A DNA stretch of 64,000 bases, taken from assembly GCA_018806915.1 (NCBI GenBank), contig JAGKQI010000090.1:2170001-2234000 (forward strand), given 5' to 3'. Position 1 is the first letter of the stretch. Each line of letters opens with the position of its first letter. Position numbers and translations under genes: made by a program. The DNA comes from Phytophthora colocasiae. Its lineage: Eukaryota; Oomycota; Peronosporomycetes; Peronosporales; Peronosporaceae. Of this stretch, positions 57,475 through 64,000 are shown in pieces. Below the pieces are notes generated by a model. It was not told the origin of the DNA, did no database searches, and worked only from the letters and a program-made list of their open reading frames with translations.

Positions 57475-58518
57475 ATGGTGTTCAGCAAGACGATCGTCGC
57501 TCTGTGTGTGGCCGTCGTGGCCTTCTCGAACGGGATGGTGGACGCCTCTGTGGAAGTGGTCGAGACGTACGGCAAGTCCACAGACAGCTACAACACCAAC
57601 GGAGGCAAGACTGTGAGTGTTGGCACGGGTGTTCACGGTGGGCTCGGCGCAGGACTCAACGCGCTCCTGAATCTCGGCGCGAATATTGGTGCAGACGTCG
57701 CAGCAGGTCTTGGCGCGGGGGTGAAGGCGGGTGCTAATCTCGGTGGAGGTGTGAAAGCTGGTGCTGGAGTCGGCGGGTACGGAGGCCTTGGAGCTGGTGT
57801 GGGTGTGGATGCCAACGTTGGAGGTGGCGTAGGCGTCGGTGCTGGTGGCAAGGTCGGTGCAGGTGCAGGTGTAAACGTCGGAGGATACGGCACTGGAGCT
57901 GGTGTGGGTCTGAATGCAGGTGCTGGTCTCAAGGCGGGTGCTGGTCTGAATGCTGGTGCCAGTCTCAACGCAGGTGCAGGAGTGAACCTTGGTGGTGGTG
58001 TGAAGGCTGGTGGTGGAGTGAATGCTGGTGCTGGTGTTGGTGCTAATCTTGGTGGAGCTGGCGTCGGTGTGAACGGCGGTGCAAATCTGGGGGTTGGCGT
58101 GAAGGCTGATGCTGGATTGGACGCAGGAGCGAACCTTGATGCTGGTGTGAAGGCTGGAGCTGGCGTCGGTTTGAATGCTGGGGCCAACCTTGGTGCCGGT
58201 GCAAGTCTTGAAGCCGGAGTCAAGACCGGCGCTGGAGTCGCTGCTGACGCTAACCTTGGAGTCGAAGTGAAGGCTGGTGCTGGCGCCAATGGTAATGCCG
58301 ACGTTGGTGCTGCTATCAATGCGGGGGCTAATGTCGGTGTAAACGTCAGCGGCGCAGGTGTCAAGGCGGGTGCCGAAGTTGGTCTGGGGGTGAACGGAGG
58401 TGTGAAGGGTACTTCTGGAACAGCAGCTGACTACTCTGGGAAGACTCCAGCTACGACGAAGACGCAGCAAACGTCAGGCCAATACCCGTCGAAGCCGTAC
58501 CGTCATCTGCGCTACTAG
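57475..58518 (+). CDS. Secreted glycine-rich repeat protein (Gly), intact long form (347 aa)
   Basis: The longest open copy. Signal peptide residues 1-24; linker to about residue 45; then repeats of GAGVKAGANLG-type units, including the GLKAGAGLNAGASLNAGAG block absent from left-arm copies and GGGVKAGGGVNAGAGVG, where copies A and B lost 7 bases. The C-terminus PATTKTQQTSGQYPSKPYRH is conserved. No Cys. The alternation of Gly/Ala with Val, Leu and Asn is compatible with a beta-rich fibrous structure, which is inference. Core promoter at 57386-57398. The upstream region also keeps a segment (57098-57132, CTTGATTCAAGATTCTTGAA) missing from copies A and B. Confidence 0.9.
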   Translation: MVFSKTIVALCVAVVAFSNGMVDASVEVVETYGKSTDSYNTNGGKTVSVGTGVHGGLGAGLNALLNLGANIGADVAAGLGAGVKAGANLGGGVKAGAGVGGYGGLGAGVGVDANVGGGVGVGAGGKVGAGAGVNVGGYGTGAGVGLNAGAGLKAGAGLNAGASLNAGAGVNLGGGVKAGGGVNAGAGVGANLGGAGVGVNGGANLGVGVKADAGLDAGANLDAGVKAGAGVGLNAGANLGAGASLEAGVKTGAGVAADANLGVEVKAGAGANGNADVGAAINAGANVGVNVSGAGVKAGAEVGLGVNGGVKGTSGTAADYSGKTPATTKTQQTSGQYPSKPYRHLRY

Positions 58519-58668
58519 TTTTGTCTGATGATTCTACCGCACTGCTTGTTTTGTGAGCTGCTTGTTGAAAATGTACCTCTGTCCTAGCGTCACTTGGGGA
58601 TTTCGGAGAAGGAAGTGTGTAACAGGTTAGGGTAAACAACTACGATTTAGATGACGCGGTATGTACAA

Positions 58669-59297
58669 TTAGCGGAGATTAACTGTCTTCGCTATCGCTA
58701 TCGATATAATATGATCTGGGTGAACTGGTTTGCTTAAGACGCCTAAGTTGCGTAGGTCCTCTACAAGCCCCTCAATGGCACCTTCACTTAGCATAGTGTC
58801 GGCATCCGCTACACGAGCGTCACCAAGGATACCCACCTTCGAAAACCCACTGATTATTGTGGTAGCTTCAAATTGTCCCAACTCGAGCATGGTGCGATTC
58901 CCTCTGTCCTTCGCAACTTCAAGAGCCTTGAAATTCAGCATTTGAGCAGATACCGGGCAGCCTTCACCCCTCAAAGAGTTTATCCACCTACATGTAACGA
59001 GGTACTCTTCAGCTCCGCCTGGAAGTATAATTGCGTCTCCGACCTTTCGCACGTTCTTGTGCCGTGACTGCACATGTACTCAATGACCGCAATCCACGCG
59101 CCAAAATATCGTTGCTTCTTCTTTATGTCGGCTGCACTCTCGACCCCCTTATACATCCTGGAGATCACCTCGTGACTTGAAACCCCGGCGTCGAGAAGTC
59201 GGAGAGCCTTCACTTTGTGCTTCTAATCGACTCGGACTCGCTCATACGTTCGTGGCTTCTTCCCAGTACCGGAGACACATTTGCGGCCCTTGGGCAT
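58669..59297 (-). pseudogene. CENP-B/psq-type DNA-binding transposase fragment, copy C
   Basis: Same stop after 24 codons and same later frameshift as A and B, plus a loss of 8-10 bases near 59090 (the KKKR stretch is missing) and a changed acidic end. The decay therefore began before the unit was multiplied. Confidence 0.58.
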
Positions 59298-59997
59298 TGT
59301 ACTGCTCGACTTGGCAAATGCCTGAATGCCACAGCCGTCAGCCTAAGTTTTAGAGATGCCGAGTTTCAGTGCGGCCAGGAAGGACACTCAAGCCAAGTAG
59401 TAGCAACCAGGAATAACCAGGTAATCAACTTCAATTTCCTTCCTTTCCTTATCAACATTTGCGTTTCCGGCTCTCCTCGCGTTATTATTGTTGATGATAC
59501 TATTTCATTGATAATACTGCTCGCAGGGATTCACCAATACTATCGTGATCGTTTTTATATCCTTTCACACCCTCAATTTCTGCAGCTACTGCATCACCGA
59601 CTACTGGTAGCATACATGCATACTTCGAAATGCTTCGCTTGGTTACCTGTACAGGCTGTACGTACAACCAACTTGCTTTACAGTACCAGTGTAGGTGTTT
59701 TAATACTATACTCTAACTTGTATAGTATACAGTAGCATTTACGTTACTATTTATACATGTAAAGTAGTTGATTAACACCTTGGTTCCGGACGTCGTCACT
59801 TACGACTTCCTGATTCTGCTATGTCGTCAGTTACGACATTGTGTGAAGTATATAAGAAATTGGCTTGGAATACTTTAATCAAGTGTCTTGCCAGAAATAA
59901 GGTGTGAGAGGTCCTTCGGGAAAAAACACAAAACCAGGTCAGGGGAGGGGGATCAGGCTGATCGTGGATACGGGCCACTCATTCGAGAATCTGCTGG

Positions 59998-62862
59998 ATG
60001 GCGAGCAAGCGGTCAAGTCGTCGCGGAAGACGCGCCGCCCCAGCTGCGGCCGCACGTGATGTTGACTTTGGACACTTGTGGAGGCAGCTAAGGGCGGCTG
60101 GGTGGAAGTCAAGACGGCCTACGGGGATCCAGAATGACTGGACGTACATTACTCCTGACAATTTTAAAGCACTCATCGGTGAGACGGCTGTCATTAATTA
60201 CTCCTTCCGATCCGGATTGCTTGACGAAAACGAAAGCGACGCAGCGTCGCTGGTTACTGATCAAAATAGCCAAGTCCCCGAGGAAACACGGCAGCTCGAA
60301 AGCGCAGGGAGTGGCGACGACATTGCCATTAGACCCTCCCAAATTGAAACCGGTGATCTGCTATCCCAGAACACAATCGCCAAACTGTTCGGCACTTCCA
60401 GTGAGTCGGAAGTTGAGCTTTCGCAGACTGCAGTAGCGAGAGCATTTAACCTCTCCCCCGGTGATCTTCAACCTGACAACGATCAGAGAGTCGCTGCTGC
60501 GGGGTTGCACTTGCTCTCTGAGGCATCGGGATTAGAGAGCGATGAAGAAGCCGAGCGTGCAGCTGTCCCCGAATCCCGCCGTGAAGTACGCACCCCTCCT
60601 CATCGACAAACCCATGTACCGGTGAAACCGAAAATTGACGTCAATATTTTACAGGATGGTGAGAACAGCAGCGAGTATGAGGATCTCAGCTCCGAGGAGA
60701 GCGATGGTGAAGCCATCTGCGATGATGACTTCGAGACGACAGGCATCGAGATAGATGAACAGGGTGACACACTCTCTGATAGCGATGCAAGCAACCTGGA
60801 TGAGTCTTTCCTCGCGTCTCTACAAGTTGGTAACAATTCATTGAGTACTACAGCTCTCCGCGGTCGGCAGGAAGCTCTACGATCAATGCAATGGACTCCT
60901 GTTTCTTCAGAGTATGAGCTGGATTCTCCTGCCTACCCAGGATTGAACAATGAGGATGCTACACCCGTTGGTGGCCTGCTCGACGTTTGGCGTTCGCCTC
61001 TACTTACGCTATTTTATTTCATGCCGAAGTCATTGTGGGTTAGAATCACTACGGAGACGAATCGATACAGTCTTCAGCAAGTTGAAAAACGTGCAGAAAA
61101 GATATTTGCCCGGCAAACTTGGCGTCATCGTGAGACTGTTGTGCAAATTATTCGGCGCTTGAAGGCGGTGCAAGCTTATGGAGTACACGAGATCCTCCAT
61201 GTCGTCGGGCTACTGGTCGCTAGGATGCTTTGTCCACAGAAGAGGCGCTTTGCCGCACACTGGTCCATGGTCGAAGACGGAGCCATTCCTGCCGGCCTCT
61301 TTGGACGTTACATGAGCCGCGATAGGTGTCGCAGCATCCTGCGTGACCTCCACTTCGTTGACAACACAGCAGACCACGGACGTGGCAAGCTCTGGAAACT
61401 GCGTCCAGTAGTCGATACGATCCAGCAACGCTTCTTGGCAGGTTGGTCCTTGCCTGCGGTGTTTTCGTTCGACGAAGGTGTGCTGCCTGCCACGTCGCGA
61501 CGCAACACCACTCGGATGTTCATGGCTGATAAGCCTCACAGATACGGGACCAAACTGTTTATGTTGTGTGACGCTAAGACTGCCTACTGCCACAGGTATT
61601 TTTTTGCGCTGTTATCTATGTCGTAACTGACGGATTGTATCAACTTCTAACCGTTGTCTATGTGGTATCTATCTAGATTTGAAGTCTACGTAGGTAAACG
61701 CGACAATGTAGATGGTGTTGAAACTGGATTCGACTGCAAGACTGGAGCAGCAGCGGTGGTGAGGAATTTGAAGTGTGTTCTCACTCCAGAATTGCGCCAC
61801 CCGTGGCATGCAATCGTCATTGACCGGTATTATTCATCAGTGCTCCTAGCTGTCGAGCTCCTCAAGATGCAAACGTACGTGGTTGGGACGGTTATGACAA
61901 ATCGCATTGGGTTCAACAAGGCCATCAAGGCTGGAAACAAGACGCGTCCTGCGAGTATTCCCCGTGGAACCTTCCTCTTCTCGCGCTCGGTGGATGTCCC
62001 GAGCATGATTGCCTGCCTCTGGTGGGATAGAAAGCCAGTATACTACTTATGCACCGGATCAGTGATGGCGCCCTCTACTATCGAGAGAAAGGTCCGGCGA
62101 GTCGGTGCGATTCAAGTAGGGTGTCCGTCTGCAGTAAACGACTACCAGAACTGGATGGGTGGAGTCGATCGGCACGATCAACTCCGACTCCAGTGTTACT
62201 CTCTTCAGATGTCGACGCGATTTACAAAGTACTACAAAAGCCTCTTTTTAGGCTTCCTTGATCTTGCACTCGTAAACGCGTATCTTTCGCACAAAGAGGG
62301 CGCCAGGATCAAAGGGACTGTAGCGATGAAACGGTCGGAGTGGTTTTCGGTGCTTCAAAACCAGCTCCTTCAATTGAAGGCGGAAGATTTTGCAGGTGTG
62401 GAAGTAACACCACCCCCATCCAGTCAGAAGTGAAAGCGGGCGCCTGTTCGTCTTGCTCACGGGCTCCAGCAGTCGGAAGACTGGGTAACAGTTAGTGGCG
62501 TCCAGAAGAGACGTCAGCGGTCATGCAAGGTATGCGGCCTCTTGCGCACAGGGAAGAAGAAGTCGTACGCTACGACGTACTTTTGCGAACGCTGTTCTAT
62601 CGACAACGCAAAGTGCTGGTTGTGTAATCGGATTCGCCGCGACTACAACGGTGTCGCGAAGACTTATTACGAAATTTGGCACGACGACTTTGGAGCAGGC
62701 CAAGCAATCCCAGCCAACTTGGGGAAGCGTGTTGTTCTCCGCCGACCCGGTCAGACGGCTGGCAAACGAAAGCAGACACGACGAGAGCTCCTGCTTCGGT
62801 GCAGCCAAGCTAGTGACGGAGGGAACAGCGCCGACGGAGACAATGACAGCAATGAGGAGTGA
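59998..62862 (+). CDS. piggyBac transposase, one intron, TGA before the Cys-rich end
   Basis: Exon 1 59998-61595 and exon 2 from 61677, joined across an 81-bp intron that falls inside ...TAYCHR/FEVYVGK. The N-terminal ~300 residues are acidic, after a short basic start with FGHLWRQLRAAGWKS. The DDE_Tnp_1_7 catalytic core follows: Asp in FSFDEGVLPA, Asp in IVIDRYYSSVLL and Asp in WMGGVDRHDQLRLQ. The spliced frame reaches a TGA at 62431-62433 (784 residues). The same frame continues with a cysteine-rich domain (CKVCGLLRTGKKK, CERCSIDNAKCWLC), as expected at the piggyBac C-terminus, to 62862. This is either a nonsense mutation or stop read-through; the entry includes both parts. The start is the first ATG of the frame. 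Confidence 0.88.
61596..61676 (+). other. Spliceosomal intron in the piggyBac transposase
   Basis: GTATTT at the 5' end, CTTCTAACC about 30 bases before the 3' end (branch point) and CTAG at the 3' end. It contains two in-frame stops, and removal joins CACAG to ATTTGAAGTC in frame (H-R-F-E-V). It is the only intron supported in this window. Confidence 0.82.
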
Positions 62863-63268
62863 GCCTTGCCTGCGTATCAAGTGATGACCGTTTAGTTTCG
62901 TGTAATTGAATGCAAAAATCCTTGAGCTGATGTACCTTCTTCCTTGCGTTTTCTGAAATGACTGACCCGATCGTGCATCACTTCACTGCTCGGTTGACCG
63001 TGTTCGTCGATACTGACGACATTGGACGGCGGCTGAAGATACACAATGTCGTCAGACTTACGACATTGAGCGGAAAACCTGTTGAGAAATTATACTGCCT
63101 ATCCTTGAGGCAAACACATGTCGAATACAAATACGAAGTATCCCATCAATGGTGTATCTTACGACTTTCGCTTACTCGTTTTGGGCGAGTACCGTTCGGA
63201 CACAGGGTGTTAACACTACATGTAGTACGCTTCAAAAACAGACTGATGATTAGCAAGAAGATTGGAGG

Positions 63269-63277
63269 ATTAGATCA
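63269..63277. other. Unoccupied MULE target site (ATTAGATCA)
   Basis: Single ATTAGATCA in the context GGAGG-ATTAGATCA-CGACTGG, joining the left flank (2931-2935) and the right flank (38891 onward) of the MULE insertions exactly. This is the pre-insertion state. Confidence 0.9.
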
Positions 63278-63423
63278 CGACTGGAATGTCGTTACTATTT
63301 ATACATGTAGTACGCTTCAAAAACAGAGTGTTCCGGCTTTTTTAAATTATTAATAATAATACATGATAAAAGGAAATTGAAGTTGATTAACTGGTTATTC
63401 CTGGTTGCTACTACTTGGCTTGA

Positions 63424-64000
63424 TAATACATGATAAAAGGCCACAATTGCAGGGGGGGGGGGGCGTGCAACCGTTGGTCATAGCAACCACGGACAACCAT
63501 TTCACTCTTCATTCTGCCTGGCCGATGTCATACCGGCGCTACTACATACATGTATACTGACCACTAGCGCGTGCACAGACTATGAAAACATGCCGATGAT
63601 AAATACAGGGCGGGGTGGCGTATAGCTCTTCGACACGGTGGTGGTGTATGAGAAGGCATAGATTCATAATGGAGTTGAAGAAGTTATACGCGAGCTCCCA
63701 ACGTTGGTGTTAAGCTGCCACCGTACTCTCCGGTGCTGAACCTAACATACTTTATCCGTGTAAGTAGAGTTTTCGCATCGTGAAATGGTGTGTACTGAAT
63801 ATAATACCATTTATATACAGAACGCGTAAAGTCACAACACTGAATAAAAGTAAGGCATGATAGTATCGCACCTTACTTAGACTACACGGAAGTCTTACAT
63901 GTAGTATCATTGATACGTGTACTGTTTCCCGCGAGAGTTGCGGTACTTTATATGTTACATATTATGTAAGTCTTAGTATCATTGAATCGAGATAACGTTA
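63424..64000. other. Non-coding end of window, unit C
   Basis: Collinear with 6152-6715 of unit A, with a 12-G run near 63452-63463. The similarity ends within a few bases of the hairpin centre (about 63988), after which GAGATAACGTTA is new sequence. No gene is seen. Confidence 0.6.

Larger units (their letters stand above)
59776..63209 (+). mobile_element. piggyBac-family DNA transposon
   Basis: TTAA is at 59772-59775 and 63210-63213. The ends CACCTTGGTTCCGGACG and, inverted, CACCCTGTGTCCGAACG match at most positions. The 3434-bp element contains one transposase gene. Subterminal motifs of the type TGTCGTCAGTTACGACATT are found near 59822-59840 and, in the other orientation, near 63048-63067. 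Units A and B have one TTAA at 2872-2875 and 35756-35759 in the same sequence context. Confidence 0.95.
59388..63423. mobile_element. Element with 54-bp terminal inverted repeats, copy C (hosts piggyBac)
   Basis: Same inverted-repeat ends as in A and B. Without the piggyBac element and one TTAA it measures about 598 bp. No MULE is present; the undisturbed ATTAGATCA is at 63269-63277. Confidence 0.72.

Noticed and set aside
61597..61680. Two in-frame stops in piggyBac as nonsense mutations
   Set aside because: Both lie inside a segment with proper splice and branch sites whose removal restores the conserved protein exactly.

Overview
The window reads as a repeat-rich, gene-sparse accessory region of an oomycete nuclear genome, most likely Phytophthora or a close relative. 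The evidence is a secreted RxLR-dEER effector gene, oomycete-type Inr/FPR core promoters (CATTTTCCAATTT, GCTCATAATTCAAAA), almost intron-free genes, and a dense mix of MULE, piggyBac, Tc1, hAT, Copia and chromodomain-Gypsy elements. No RNA gene or CRISPR array was seen. The species cannot be fixed from the sequence alone.

The host-like content is one small cassette repeated many times. It holds a secreted glycine-rich repeat protein (Gly), a roughly 880-residue charged coiled-coil protein of unknown function (CC; divergent from Gly across about 450-500 bp), and an NmrA/isoflavone-reductase-like oxidoreductase (convergent with CC). A broken CENP-B/psq-type DNA-binding transposase fragment lies beyond Gly. 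This ~5.5 kb cassette is arranged as a palindrome: left arm 15308-20764, spacer 20765-22249, right arm 22250-25984 continuing at 32946-34831. The same palindrome recurs at 45216-50673 / 50674-52149 / 52150-58865. Between successive palindromes lies a segment X carrying transposons and one RxLR gene (1949-15307 in unit A, 34832-45215 in unit B, 58866-end in unit C). The whole [Gly-X-RxLR-Gly-CC-NmrA-spacer-NmrA-CC] unit is tandemly repeated. Removing later insertions, the A-to-B and B-to-C periods (32885 and 24018 bp) both reduce to about 22.9 kb.

The copies give a readable insertion history. A ~0.6 kb element with 54-bp terminal inverted repeats is present in all three units. A MULE with a 9-bp target duplication sits in it in A and B, and a piggyBac element at TTAA sits in it in C; each unit carries the empty site of the other element. 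A defective Copia element lies in X: two internal domains and three LTRs in A, one internal domain and two LTRs in B. A Tc1-like element lies about 75 bp upstream of the RxLR start codon. A chromodomain Gypsy element (25985-32945), itself split by a short hAT element, inserted at codons 10-11 of one CC copy. A second hAT element splits another CC copy (55456-56610).

The copies that remain open are: Gly at 45559-46488 and 57475-58518; NmrA at 22321-23163 and, with a compensated double frameshift, 52221-53063; RxLR at 44837-45208; and the piggyBac transposase if its 81-bp intron is removed. Most other copies carry one- or two-base indels in homopolymers, so some apparent pseudogenes could be draft-assembly errors. 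All copy comparisons were made by eye.
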